This document shows positions 31,020 through 42,827 of a DNA stretch of 64,000 nucleotides, piece after piece. The DNA is from Leguminivora glycinivorella (taxonomy: Eukaryota > Arthropoda > Insecta > Lepidoptera > Tortricidae), in NCBI RefSeq assembly GCF_023078275.1, contig NC_062979.1, forward strand, positions 19,201,848-19,265,847, given 5' to 3'. Positions within the stretch are counted from its first letter, which is position 1. The number at the start of each line of letters is the position of its first letter. The notes under the pieces were generated by a model. It was not told the origin of the DNA. It saw nothing but the letters and a program-made list of their open reading frames with translations, and did not search any database. Both the position numbers and the translations under genes were made by a program.

Positions 31020-31629
31020 TGTCTACAAATACGTAAGTCATAAAGTTCCTAGTGGATGGCCCATTCTTATCTAATTTGACATTTTTTATCAAAATTGTCA
31101 GGTATTTCTGTCGTTAAATTGCATTCACATAAAGTTAAAAACGGTTTACCAAGTTTTGAATGGACCCCACCCCAAACTGGAAAGTACGACAGAGCCCTAT
31201 TAATTTTTACAACCCATTTAATTCTTAAACCTGGCGGAATCGATTTATAACACTTTATAGTCAGATTTAACGCGCTGTAAAGCTTCTGTCGGTGAATCGC
31301 GACAGGAGACCGGCAACTTGTTTTATTGGGATGACGACGAATACTAAATACTAACTTCTCGTATATACGTAGTGACTATAATGCGCTGGGTGCTAGATTG
31401 CGTGTTCACATATTTTGAGCACATAATCCGCTGTGATATATCGGATGGTGACTTTCCACTCTTCAAATTGATTATACAAGTTGATGACTACCATACCCTT
31501 TAAAGCCTGTACGTTCAAATCCACATGAAATTGACATTCAGTTTTAAATTTTGTATCAAAAACCGTTAATTTCAACAATTTTATGTGGATTGGTACGTTT
31601 TTGCGTAACTACGTCCAAAATATACAATC
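31020..31629. other. No supported gene
   Basis: The minus frame at 31393-31578 (61 codons) reads like ordered protein sequence (KLTVFDTKFKTECQFHVDL) but is short and matches no family I can name. Confidence 0.3.
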
Positions 31630-31965
31630 CGCCTGATGGAAAGCGGTCACCGTAACCTATGGACGCCTGCAACTCAAGGAGTGTCACATGCGCGTTGCCA
31701 ACCCATTATAAACTTATACACTCCATTTTTCTGTGTAACGTACACAGCAAAAATGGGTGTAAAAGTTCCAAGGAGGGTTCGGGTTCCGACAACTCAAAGG
31801 ACAATAGACGGGACAAATTAGTTCCGTAGATTCTTCCGTCACCAGCACACCGCACCCTCGTTGAGTTCTGGCAGCCTTACTCACCGGTACACAACACTAT
31901 GAGTAGGGTCTAGTGATATTTGGCTGCGGTCTTCTGTAAGGCGGAGGGGGTTCTGCAAAATTGAG
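31630..31965 (+). repeat. Dispersed repeat C, longer copy
   Basis: CCGCCTGATGGAAAGCGGTC, ATGGACGCCTGCAACTC, GCGTTGCCAACCCA, then GGCAGCCTTACTCACCGGTA and CAACACTATGAGTAGGGTCT in the order of a common moth retroposon. Confidence 0.6.
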
Positions 31966-33057
31966 GGTTCAAATCTGAGATTCTTGGGCCAACTAGAATG
32001 TTTTAAGAAATGTACGAGTAACTTCATGTTTTATCAGGAGACGAAGGATGGTGACTATAGCAACTTTCGTTAGTGCATGCTTGAACCTTAGTTTACCTGG
32101 AGTTGCTGTGTGTTGACTTTTCCGGCGTTCGTGTATGCTATCTTAGTCATATTAAAGCAAGTCATATAGAGGCAAATAAAAAATATATTTTGATTACCAA
32201 CTAAGTGATGCGACGACCATACTCTTACAACAGATTTATAAGGTCACATTCTATTAAAATAATATATAAAGGATATTATACCTGATATAAGTAATATATC
32301 TAGCTTTACGCCTTAAACTAAAATGTACTAAATCTGACGCTATGTCTGTGTGGACATAAAAATGTGATAAAAATAAGTAGGGATTTTAGCGACCATTTTG
32401 TTTGGCGATTTACTATGATAAGACTAACTCAGAAAGGTTATTATTGTGACTTATAGCCACTAAAACTGACTTATAGGTATTCTAGCTCAACTAGGGTCGT
32501 ATTAATGTTTAGGTGTGAACATCCCTGAAATAACCTTTTTATTCGCTGCCACTAAAGCTTGAATAGTAAAATACAGATATGAAGTTAACTTTATGAGGCG
32601 CAGGGGTATTATATTGATTAGCGGGTAATTGCAACTAGTAGAAATATTATCCATGTTTTTTCCGTTGACTAAATAGAGTTTGATATGTGTCCATTGGACA
32701 CGTGTGTCGTAAGTATCTACGACACACATGGAACTCTAGTCAATAAATTAAAAACAATCCATTAGTTGAAGATTTAATTATGAAAAAGGAAAGCTATAAA
32801 ATACATCTTACCTAAGTATTATTTTTACTAAACTGTGAACTCAACGCTATAAACTTATAAAAGGTTTTTCAGTCGTCTTTGAGCTTAATTTAGAATTATT
32901 CGCGTTTGAAACTTAAATAAGTTTAGAGCATTTAAAAATATTCAGTGCTAAGACTTTTCGTGTTCAAACGTAGTTATAATCCCGTTTTGTAAAATTATAT
33001 AAAATCTGAACTTGAAATAATTTTAGTTTAAACTTTGTATATAATTATGTATAGGTA
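31966..33057. other. No supported gene, one local hairpin
   Basis: GTGTGTCGTA/TACGACACAC forms a short perfect stem at about 32702-32728. Otherwise nothing is recognised. Confidence 0.35.
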
Positions 33058-33325
33058 GAAAATCGAAATAAGATGTCATATATTAAAGAAAAAATATATC
33101 GTAAACCTGTAAAGGTTTCGTATAGGAGGTGCAAGCACCTACTGCTTACCCTTAGAGTTGGTCAAAGAAGAGAAATTTCGACGACTTCCGCTGTGGCGAG
33201 GTGGCCTAGGGGTTCATGGCGTTTGGCCCGGATTGCTAAAAGACGCCGGTTCGAATCCGGCCTTCACCACTGGTGGTGCTCGTCATTTTTTCTTTAATAT
33301 AATATGACATCTTATTTCGATTTTC
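33058..33325. mobile_element. Inverted-repeat element enclosing a tRNA-like sequence
   Basis: GAAAATCGAAATAAGATGTC plus ATATTAAAGAAAAAAT (33058-33095) is the reverse complement of 33285-33325 apart from a 3-nt indel. The enclosed 190 bp contain a palindrome GGAGGTGCAAGCACCTAC near 33127 and the tRNA-like unit. Confidence 0.75.
33195..33269 (+). other. tRNA-like sequence, probably not a working tRNA
   Basis: Length 75. A box TGGCCTAGGGG, B box GGTTCGAATCC. The T stem GCCGG/CCGGC is perfect. The acceptor stem pairs GGCGAGG with CTTCACC with one mismatch and one G-T pair. A 5-bp stem TTGGC/GCTAA holds a 7-nt loop CCGGATT, giving an apparent GGA (Ser) anticodon. A short variable region and the weak D arm do not fit a class II tRNA-Ser. 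It is best read as a SINE-type head. Confidence 0.55.
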
Positions 33326-33781
33326 AATTTATATATAGTAGTGTGACTACATAAAAAACACAAATCAAAATATTTGATAAAATAATTTGATTTGTTCCCA
33401 TAGTTGCGTATGTATAGGTAGTCGAATTTAACTAAAGTTTTTCCTCCGCGAGGAGGACAATTTCCGGTCCAGAGGATAGCCTTTAGTCGTTTCAAAACCT
33501 ATATAGTATTTTTTTAAAGTATCCGGTAGATCCGAAAAATCCGGATCCGGAATCCGGATTACCGTATCCCGTCCAGAGGATGCCTCCCTACTATCCTTTC
33601 GTCGCTTTCAAAACCTATATCAGTCGGAATCGTGTGGCGGATAGACAGATAACAAGAAAGCCGCGTGTCGAGGCTCGCCCGAAATGGACACGGGGCAGGA
33701 CAGGGCCACTGGACGCCGCCGGCGCATACATTGAGAGCTAAGATGGCGGACATGGTAGATTCGATAGGCAAGAACGCTCTT
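33326..33781. other. Unassigned stretch with GGATCCGG-type short repeats
   Basis: A cluster of ATCCGG and CCGGAT words lies at 33522-33570, and GTCCAGAGGAT plus CGTTTCAAAACCTATAT-like phrases occur twice (about 33467 and 33570). No gene supported. Confidence 0.4.
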
Positions 33782-33908
33782 CACGACATTGGTCTAAGCG
33801 CGACAGCGGTGAGCGGCGGTCATACATTGGAGCGAGACACAGCGATGGGACTTTTCATTCACACGTATGGCTGCCGCTCACCGCTGTCGCGCTTAGACCA
33901 ATGTCGTG
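33782..33908. mobile_element. Hairpin with perfect 36-bp arms
   Basis: 33782-33817, starting CACGACATTGGTCTAAGCGC, is exactly complementary to 33873-33908, with a loop of about 55 nt. The perfect arms imply recent origin or gene conversion. The 96-codon frame through it (33665-33955) is explained by the repeat. Confidence 0.85.
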
Positions 33909-34202
33909 GCTGGGCCGTTATACAGTGTGTATTTTTGCTTTTTCCGCACACTTAAAGGGTCATTAGTAAAAGCCCTAATACATATTTGCATATGATTTAA
34001 TAAAAAAATACTGCTTTTATTATTTCATACAAAATAATTCAGCACGCAATGTATTGCCACTTTATTTTTGTTCAATTCGTCGTACTTAACTGATTTGACG
34101 TAGGAAATGTCAATTAGTTCCGCGTCTTCCAGATGTCAAAAAGGTGCACGCTACACATTGCTGCTCAATATTTTTTCAAAAATTAAATACGCTCTTGTAG
34201 TT

Positions 34203-34501
34203 TAAAGTAAAGTAAAGTAAAATTCTTTATTTGCATTAAATGTGGTTAAAAATAGTTATCATAACAATTGCAAGTATCACACATTTAGCCTTATTTATAG
34301 CATGCAAAAATTTCTACTTAAACCTAAACTAGGACCGAACTTATAATAACTTCTTGTATGGGTTCTTGTCCTTAGCACTAAAACCTTGGTCTGGTTAAAG
34401 TTTACGGTAATATTAAAAAAATACAGATTGTATTTTTCTAAAACTCCCCTGACATCTTGTAGGCTTTTTTTAAATATAATTGCGCGATTTTTTAGTGACA
34501 T
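34203..34501 (-). pseudogene. LINE fragment: RT piece joined to 3' tail
   Basis: On the minus strand 34501-34295 reads SLQDVRGVLEKYNLYFFNIT then VNFNQTKVLVLR, like the RT segment after the FADD box in CR1/Jockey LINEs. It is joined directly to AATAAAGAATTTTACTTTAC, a terminus with (TTTAC)n tail. The expected 150-200 codons between are missing, so this is an internally deleted copy. Confidence 0.5.
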
Positions 34502-35511
34502 GTGTGCTATTTATGTGGTGGTCCAATTTTAACATTCAGGTTTTGGGTGCACTGGGTTTTCGATCAGGAGTTGAAGCACAATAAAGCTACTTCGTTGCTT
34601 AGGGTGAGTAAATTCGGTAATGTCGCAAAAAACTTAAGACTCTTAAATATTTTTAAGTTTTAGTTACGAGCGTGCGACTTCCAATCCAAAGGTCGATAGT
34701 GCAAACCCTTTTTTATCTATACATTTTTGGAGCTCTCAGGTGCCAAATGTCATTTTCAGTTTTATTTTTTTGCACCTTATCTATCTGTAATAGTGTTTGA
34801 TCTTTATTTCTCTCCACCGCGCGACGAATGGCACCGCCAGCGTCACGACATCGCTCAGCCTTACTTGGTGTTTCCCTTCATACGTCGCCCACAACTGCTA
34901 AACAACTACAGCTAACTTATTAACAGAACCTTCAATCTACAGAAAAAAAATCATTTTAAAGGACTAAATCTCAGAATTAGCATTCAGAGGCATTATTTAC
35001 AATATACCTAAGCCACGGCTTGCGTTCAAAACTAATAGGGAGTGAAATGTCGCGCCTATTTAAGATTACGCGCAATTTTTTTTGTTCAGCTTCCAGCAAA
35101 ACAAAAAAAAAAACTTTTACAAGATTATAATACGGTGAAAGATTGTTTGAATTGAACTGAACCTACTACTCGGAAAAAAAAGGAGTTTGTTTCTTTGAAC
35201 ACAAAATAAACCTTTTCCTTGATTACAAATGAGATAATGTTTTATCTTTTTTTGGTTTAACATTTCGGCAGAACATTTTGAGACTATTACCTAATTGTAT
35301 AGAAATATCGTTAACGTAAGCTATTGTAACGTTAGCTAGGTACCCCTATAGCCAGTTTAACATAACACAATTATATACATTAGCGTATGCGTAACTGCAA
35401 ATTATGAAAACTCAGTTACCTACACTGCTTAAACACGTTGCTTAGGCGCATCGTCTTGAACATACAGAATTAGCGAATAATTATCATTACTTATGTCAGT
35501 TTGACACTTCG
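34502..35511. other. No feature seen
   Basis: No supported gene or repeat. Confidence 0.3.
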
Positions 35512-35617
35512 AAGGGCCACTTGCACCTTGCACCAACGAAAACCCACCATTTTATATGGAATTTGACAGATGACAGCCCACTAACCCTGAGTTAAGTGAT
35601 TGGTGCAAGCGGGCCTA
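35512..35617. mobile_element. MITE, GGGCCACTTGCACC family
   Basis: AAGGGCCACTTGCACC at the left, with a second TTGCACCAAC, is paired with TTGGTGCAAGCGGGCC at the right. GAGTTAAGTGATTGGTGCAA inside matches a common moth MITE. Confidence 0.65.
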
Positions 35618-37010
35618 AGGAATTCACGTCGTCGTCGTAATACTAGTAACTAGACAAGCTGTTGTATTCTGTGACTCACAGGTAGTGTCCCGGTAAATGT
35701 GAAACACGCTGTAAAACTGTTCTGCGGCCTTTTATTTCCTTTGCTCTCTTCGTCGATACGATTGGTTTCTGGCGTTGCTGCGCTTAGAAAATATAATATT
35801 AATGTTATACATTAAGTAGGTTATAATGATATTGGGAAGTTAGAACCATGCATTATTTATTAGACAGTATATAAAATTTTCCAAGTTTAAGTTTAAAATT
35901 CTCATCTGTTAAGATGTTTTAAGGAAGAGCGGTACCCCTTACCACAGGTATTTGTTTACTTAAAAAGGGGTATCCACAACTAAAATTATATAAGTAATTG
36001 TTAAAATGAATAAACAATTTTTAATTTTTAATTTCTTTAATTTAATTTAATTTAAAGTTTTGAAGAAGGTGATGGCAATAATCTAACAACACTTCTGGTT
36101 TTTGGCATGTTTTTTGTAAACATAAAATGTTACAATGACAGAATAGTAGTTCAGATACCTATTCGTAGGTATCTGAATTTTACAATTTATAAGTAATGAT
36201 AATCTTTGCTAATAAGTTAGGTTCAGAAGTGCCAGAGGTTGGAAAACTCATTAATTGGTTTTCAACAACAAAAGTAAAATTATTAGCTCGGTCTTTGTAA
36301 AAATCTAATAACCCGATTAGATCTAATATTAGTCAAAAAATAATCAACATGGATGGAATTTTATGTGTTAAAAAATGATGTCTTTGTTTAAAGGAATGAT
36401 CACACTGATAAATCCGATCTATATGGATCGTATTTAGAGCTCATTTCTAACGTAGTCTTATTAAAGTTCTAATTTAAGCAGTATGTCCCATTCCCACTAC
36501 GTTAACGGTTATAAGTACTAATCTATTCGCTCCACAATCGACTCAGTTTTTAACTATTCCAATCGATTCAGCTTTTAAACGTTTAGCAATTACAGAAATC
36601 GTTTCTAATGACGGATAAGAGTCGCTTGAAATAGCGCACTGAATACCGAGTTACAGCCACAATGGAAATCGATTTAGGTCTGTGAACAAGTTGGATTTAA
36701 TAATGTAACGAGGGACTGAGTACCTACTGTCGTTCTTATAATAAGATTATTAGAATAATAATTTACTATAAATCAAATTGAGAGCCGAACCAAATATCTA
36801 CTTAAAGTACCAACTAAAGTCAAGGTTCCAATGGTCTAGCAAATAACACAAAAAATGTTCAAAAAATAGAAAATGATATGTTTTAAATGTATGATAAAAA
36901 AAATACACGACAACGATACAAGAAAATCAACATTTTCAAATGAATAATTACCTAAGTTTATGGCTATCTTGATGATACTTTCTGAAAAGGGCCATAGGCG
37001 TTAATTATGT
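35618..37010. other. No supported gene
   Basis: Short local inverted repeat CAGATACCTA/TAGGTATCTG at about 36155-36174. Otherwise unassigned. Confidence 0.3.
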
Positions 37011-37167
37011 AAGTATTTTCATTAGACTTATATTGACCGGGATATAAACCGTGATTACCTTTTTGATTTTTATCGAGCTCCCGATATTTCGACGCAGTTG
37101 CATGCATCATGATCACGGAAAACTGACAAAGGCGGGTGAAGGTCAATATAAGTCTAATGAAAATAAC
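37011..37167. mobile_element. MITE with CATTAGACTTATATTGACC ends
   Basis: Perfect inverted ends ATTTTCATTAGACTTATATT and complement enclose CTCCCGATATTTCGACGCAG and TTGCATGCATCATGATCACG, a combination common in moth genomes. Confidence 0.75.
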
Positions 37168-38722
37168 CGTGAATCATTCAAAACTCTTAATGTATGTATT
37201 TTATTAGGTAGTCAACTCTCTTCAGTGTGGACTCGAGTCGAGAGACAGAAGATTTCATTGTAATTTGGAAACTACACTTATTTACCTACATTATTGTGTT
37301 TCATTGTTTATAACAAACATATTCAGCTTACACTAATCACTTAAGAATCCACCAACAAAACGATCCGGGTCATAATCTACCAACAACGACATCGCGCCAT
37401 AATTCTGATCCGGCCCTTTAAATAATTCCTTCGGCTTCAAAGACGGTACAAAGAGTCAACCGAGCGTCCTGGATCATCCACGTCTGAATAATTTACACCT
37501 AAAGACGCTTGAAATACGGTCTCACGTTGGCAAATATAAAGTTAAAATTCATAATCCACCTACCTCGCTTATCTCCTTCGCTTAGAATCGCGATTCGCTA
37601 GCTCGCGGTCTGCCGCTTGTCAATTTTAATTTTGTTTTTTATGGTGGCTGTCACAGGCCAGCCTCTTGCCGCGTTCGATGTCAGTTTTTGTTGCCTCCGT
37701 GTGCCGTTTCGTTTTAAACGCTTTTAATGCATGTCTTATTAGCTTGCGGGTGTTCCCGAGTAAAAGAAAATGAGTTTTATTTCGTTTTTAGAATAAGACG
37801 TTTGAGATAAAGAGGGAACTTGAATTTGCCGCTCGCTCGACAAGCGTGACAAGCTTAGTGTCCAAGCCGGGCTGAGTATAAAAAGGTGTTTATAAAATGT
37901 TGTGGGAATACGATTTTTTACTACAAACCACTTTAGTCATCTGACAGAACCTAACCGGACAAATTTAGGACATTGCTCATGCTCAGTTAATTTTTGTGTG
38001 TAGGTACTAACAATGAAACACAATATGCAGCAATAACAAACGGTGACATACGGAATTTTGGACGTCAATTGTATTATTGCTGTCGCTTTGCTGCTGCGGC
38101 TTTGCTGCTTCTGTAATTGACAATTTTCTTGATGAAATGAGTGAGGTTTGCTATCACACTATTTCTACCATTCACAGATGCATCTCTGGCGCCTGTGTAA
38201 AGGCCTCATTTTGAAATTTGCAGCAAAAATGCAATTAATGATAAGGAACATTACGGGGCACTTTTGGATGAGGTCTGGACCGGGATAAGTGGTTACACGC
38301 AGATAAGCCTATGCTCAGCAATCGACGACTGGACTTGTTTCTTAAAGTTTTAAAGATCCTTTAAACATTAAGTATAAACTAGAAACATTGTAGAAAACAA
38401 AACTTTGACTTCTGTTTACTTCAAACAAACTCCGAAGTATGAAGTTTCGTAATAAAGCAATGAATAATTTTTACCTCCATTAGCATATGTCTAATGCGTC
38501 TCACAAGCGGTCTGCAGGCATTATTAGAACAGCACATCATTGGAACGTAATTTCAGTCTGTATAATTAGCCATTTATATGCTAATTAAACTTTACAGATA
38601 CAGCAAGGGCTTTTAGACATAAGTTTTTTGTGACAGACATAAAAAATGTATGCAAAATTTTATAATTATAATATTGTCTTCGGCCACCGATATAGATAGT
38701 GGTAGTGATAGTAGTAGAGTAA
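37168..38722. other. No supported gene
   Basis: 37560-37870 is relatively GC-rich and repeat-free (TCGCTAGCTCGCGGTCTGCC, CCGTGTGCCGTTTCG). It may be single-copy non-coding DNA. Confidence 0.3.
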
Positions 38723-38765
38723 ATTCATTATACGCGATTTAATCCGTTTCCATAGTTTTATTTCA
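38723..38765. repeat. Solo arm of the AACGGATTAAATC hairpin family
   Basis: ATTCATTATACGCGATTTAA then TCCGTTTCCATAGTTTTATT matches one arm of 13898-14000 almost base for base. The partner arm is absent. Confidence 0.75.
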
Positions 38766-39324
38766 ATTTTTTATATGTCAGGACAGGACTTTGAAACAAC
38801 ACTCGCTCATTCCACAAAAAAATATTGACTCTCAATTAGTCACACCTAATTTTCTCCCCAAAATAATCACACCCAGATTCCCATTCTTAAACTAATCAAG
38901 TAAAGGCGAGAAAATATCAATGCTTAGCAAACAAGCTCAAGTTTTAACATGTCATCAATCATTGGCTGGATTGATGGATGGTGGCGGACAGTAATGAAAT
39001 TTTACGCCCGCATTGCCGGCCCGACGCCGGCAATGAGCTGTTGACCGCGCTGATGAGGTTATTTTTTTGCCGGGATTTCAATTTGTGTTTTAGATGGCGC
39101 ATAATGAGTCGGCGTTTTACATATGGTTTTTGTCTGAAGCGTGACGTTCGATTTTCGTCGTTCAATTATTCAGGTAGACTAGAGGTCCATGAGTTTTTGA
39201 AGTTAGAATTAGAATACGTTACCTACTTAATAGCGTAAATGTCTCTGAATATGACATACATTATATAGGTACACAATTTATACATATAAATTCAAGCCTG
39301 TATTACAACAGGGTACGTAGTCAA
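38766..39324. other. Unassigned, one GC-rich hairpin
   Basis: ATTGCCGGC/GCCGGCAAT at 39012-39034 is a perfect 9-bp stem with a 5-nt loop. No gene supported. Confidence 0.35.
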
Positions 39325-39455
39325 ATGGCACAAACGCTCACGAAACGAAACGCTCGTAGATATCTGTCTCTATTGTTCTTGCGTATTGGCGCGACAGAGC
39401 CAAACTACCTTTTCGTTTCTCGTCGCAGAAATGTTATTTGGCTACGGCACCTGAG
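39325..39455. repeat. Dispersed repeat D (CGAAACGCTCGTAGATATC)
   Basis: ACGAAACGCTCGTAGATATC, TGCGTATTGGCGCGACAGAG and TTTCGTTTCTCGTCGCAGAA belong to a moth MITE-like family. Partial relatives lie at 51987 and 62672. Confidence 0.5.
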
Positions 39456-40161
39456 CGCATATAACTGCTCAAGGTGTCACTCTTAGCAGAGCAATTCTTT
39501 TTTTTGCCATTTTTTTTTAGTTTGATTGTTTTAGGGAATTATAGGTCAATTGTACCCAGAATCACCCAGTACTTTCAATCTCACTGGGAGACAAAAAGTG
39601 TCCCAGAATTTCCATACATTTTTGTTACTTTCCTCTTTTGTTACCCCATACAACATGTACGGAAAATGGTAACAAAATAAGAATAAATCGTATGGGAAAA
39701 TTTTTTTAACTACTAGAATTGAAAAAGCTAGTAATTCTGAGTAGAAATAGCATTTTTTTTTTTTCACAAATATCACGTTTCCTAAAAGTGGCAAAAAAAT
39801 AAAAATGCTCAGCAAGGGTTTGAAAGAATTCGTAATTATGGTATTACAGTGACAGGTTGCAGGCCCATAACTCCCGCCTCAATTAAACTCCTATCAATTC
39901 AACTCAATCAAACCTCCTCCTCAATTAAACTTCTATTGTAACTTTTCCAGCAAATTCAGTGCAGCATGGTAGAAATAAAGGATTTCATACATGTGTTTCC
40001 TAGGTACATGTACAATTAAGGCTCATTTTACTGTTATTATCCTAATTAACTAATAAAGCCGCTGTATCAAAATTACTAGAAAGTTACGATTCTGCTTCTA
40101 CGATATTTACCAATAAAACAATACCAAAAATATTGATTTTTCAGTCTGTAAACAGAAATAT
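39456..40161. other. No feature seen
   Basis: Homopolymer-rich, no supported gene. Confidence 0.3.
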
Positions 40162-40541
40162 ACACCGCGTTTTATATGTTTTCCGTTAAATTCGAGATGT
40201 TGTTAGGTTCTTTATCAGAAACCACCCTGTACATCACTTTTAGTTAAATTTGCAAAAAAACATTTTTCATCGTTTTCATACATAATAAATGAATTTATTA
40301 GTGCGGGAGACCCTTAAGAATAACGTTCAAGTTAGTGTCAAGTGATTGACGGCACATGTGAAAACAAATAACATTTAAGGAATTGGTAAAGGCTGTCACA
40401 CACGTGTTCGGTAATTATCTTTATTTTTTTAATAACTCGATAATTGTAAGAGTTAAGACGCTAGTTTCTTAGAGAAATTAATTGTATTCGATCTAAAGAA
40501 CCATCCCTTAAAGTTAACGGAATTCAATAAAAACACGGTGT
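40162..40541. mobile_element. MITE with ACACCGTG termini, copy 2
   Basis: ACACCGCG at the left and CACGGTGT at the right, with TTCCGTTAA and TTAACGGAA inside the ends. TA lies on both sides. It matches 7160-7530 along its length and is the better preserved copy at its ends. Confidence 0.8.
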
Positions 40542-40887
40542 ATATAAACAATTCATCCAACCCGATTTTACTGTCAAATTTATTATAACCCCGAGAAAGT
40601 TCCCTTCATAATTTAACGTCCATATCTGTAGAGTTAAAGTCTTTGCACACGCTATTTACGACACAACCTAGACTAAGGGTGTAAAACTTCAGGCTGACTG
40701 AACTTAACCCTTGAAATTCTAACAAAGGGAATGTTACGTGAAAGACGGAAATTGGATAATTTTATGCAAGACGGAAATGAAATATATTCATTAGATCTAG
40801 CTAAACTTTACCGTTGTCTTGTACTTACATAAATAAAGATGATTGGTATTAAATAGTCCTTAACATTTTTAGTGCACCCTAAGTAAG
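40542..40887. other. No feature seen
   Basis: AT-rich, nothing recognised. Confidence 0.3.
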
Positions 40888-41290
40888 TAGTATGAATTTT
40901 CTGAGATGAACTTTTCGCTTTTGCCCTAATCTGTTAAACAAAGGCCTTTGTTTCTGTTATTCGCGGCGGTTAACTCCCGTTTAAACGGCACGTGCTATAG
41001 TCTCAGTGTAGTTAATAAGCAACTATCATGATAGCAATAAGGTTCAAATCCATTAAAAGCCCTTTCGGAGATAACACGTTTTGTCATCTTCAAAAAAAGT
41101 TACCTGCACACTGCAAACTGTTTAATAAATTTGAGCCTTATCGCTATCATGATAGTTGCTTTTTAACTACACTGAGACTTTAGCACGTGTTGTGGAAACG
41201 GGAGCTAACCGCCGTGAATAATAGAAACAAAGGCCTTTGTTTAACAGATTAGGGCAAAACCGAAAAATTCATCTCAGAAAATTCATACTA
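40888..41290. mobile_element. Large fold-back element with arms of about 160 bp
   Basis: TAGTATGAATTTTCTGAGAT at the left is complemented at the right end. Successive blocks (TAATCTGTTAAACAAAGGCC, GTCTCAGTGTAGTTAATAAG-type, AACTATCATGATAGC) appear inverted in order, with a loop of about 85 bp holding no ORF. TA flanks fit a TA-target transposon. Confidence 0.88.
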
Positions 41291-42106
41291 TAGCTAAGTA
41301 GAGACAGTGACTTAAGCGTACAATGCAAGGTGATTAAATTGTGTAAAAAACTTTATATTTTGATACTCAAGGTCTAGGTTTGGATTGTTATTTATTCAGT
41401 TTGTGTTAGTTTTTCAGTAAAACTTTAAATCAAACTAAAATTATTTTAGGTTTTGAAATCTCACTGGTCTAAAATACTAGGTAAATACATTATAAAATGT
41501 AAGTACCTACTTACGTACTTTTTTTAAAGCGCTAGCTACCCTATCTTGCGTGTGATAGCGTATAGATTCAACTGTCCGTATATCTGACCCTGCATGTTTG
41601 TAGCAGTGTAATTATAAATAATTAAAGTACTAACATTAAAAGCTCTAACTAAACATAAGTCTACATACTCTTTGTATGAGTGCATAGTTACTTGAAATAA
41701 ATGTTTTCAGTCATTTCATTCACTGTTATAAAATCAAATGAATAAAAGCCTTTGACCGTATAAGGGTTGAAACACAGGGCGACGGTAGTGCGTATACAGT
41801 TTTGTCAACAATAACTCATAGTTACACAACAGCTCTTATGAATGATTAGTTAGAGATCAAAATGGGTTGTAAAGTTATCGAGTGAAGGGAGTACGTAATG
41901 CATGAATGCATAATGTTTCGCTGGCCGGTTAGCACGGCTGTCATTGTCATCGCTTGCAGAGGTCCAAAAGAGCAGAGGTGTTGCCAAAAGCTCCGTAGAT
42001 TCTCTGGGATTTCGATTTCCAGAAGTATAAAACAAGTACGGTCACGGGTACATTAGGTACAGTACACAAAGACTATTAGATCAGTCAATGAATGCTCGAA
42101 AGGGGG
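41291..42106. other. No feature seen
   Basis: Short frames only. Confidence 0.3.
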
Positions 42107-42688
42107 GTCTAGGTGGAATGGCCGAAAGCAGAAAGTTTCACTACGGGATGTTGTTAGGGGTAGTCTCCTGAAATATGAGCAAAAAACCAAAAAATGGGAC
42201 TTTTTTCATCCCCCCCTCTTCGAGCTCACGTCCAAAGTCTTTGGATTTTTTAAAAATCGTTTCCCCCCCACTTATTATGAAAGGTATTTGAATGATCTAC
42301 AAGATTTTTTAAGAAAACTTTTGTCTAAGATAAATATTTTGCAAGATATGGAGGAATGTATGAAGCAAAAAGTGGGGGGGGAAACGATTTTTAAAAAATT
42401 AACAGTTTTTAAGAGCTCAGAATATCTATAAGAGCTGAGAATAGAAAAAAAGTTTCAAGATCAAAGTTATAGAGAATTTTATAAGCTGTCAAAGTGTAGT
42501 AAACCAAAATTTCGTATGACGCAAAGTTTTTGAAATATGAGCAAAAAACCAAAAAATGGGACCTTTTTTCATCCCCCCCTCTTCGAGCTCACGTCCAAAG
42601 TCCGAGGCCTTTTAGTATGTATGTCTCCTGACTACCCCTAACAACATCCCGCAGTGAAACTTTCTGCTTTCGGCCATTCCATCTAGGA
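42107..42688. mobile_element. TIR element with inverted ends and internal direct repeat
   Basis: Ends of about 60 bp, starting CTAGGTGGAATGGCCGAAAG, are inverted at 42625-42687. A direct repeat of about 72 bp beginning TGAAATATGAGCAAAAAACC occurs at 42166 and 42531, and AAATCGTTTCCCCCCC is inverted as GGGGGGGAAACGATTT between them. No ORF. Confidence 0.85.
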
Positions 42689-42827
42689 TCGTTCGTTGAC
42701 CAAGCTATTATACGCCATGCGTGCGGTTATGTTGAAGAAAAGTATCTGAACATGCGTTTACATGTTTGAGCGTGCTTTGATGCGTGCATTCGATCATGAG
42801 TGGCGCCTAAAAAAAAAAAACTACGAC

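Noticed and set aside
33195..33269. Functional tRNA-Ser gene
   Set aside because: No long variable arm, weak D arm and an acceptor mismatch; enclosed in an inverted-repeat element.
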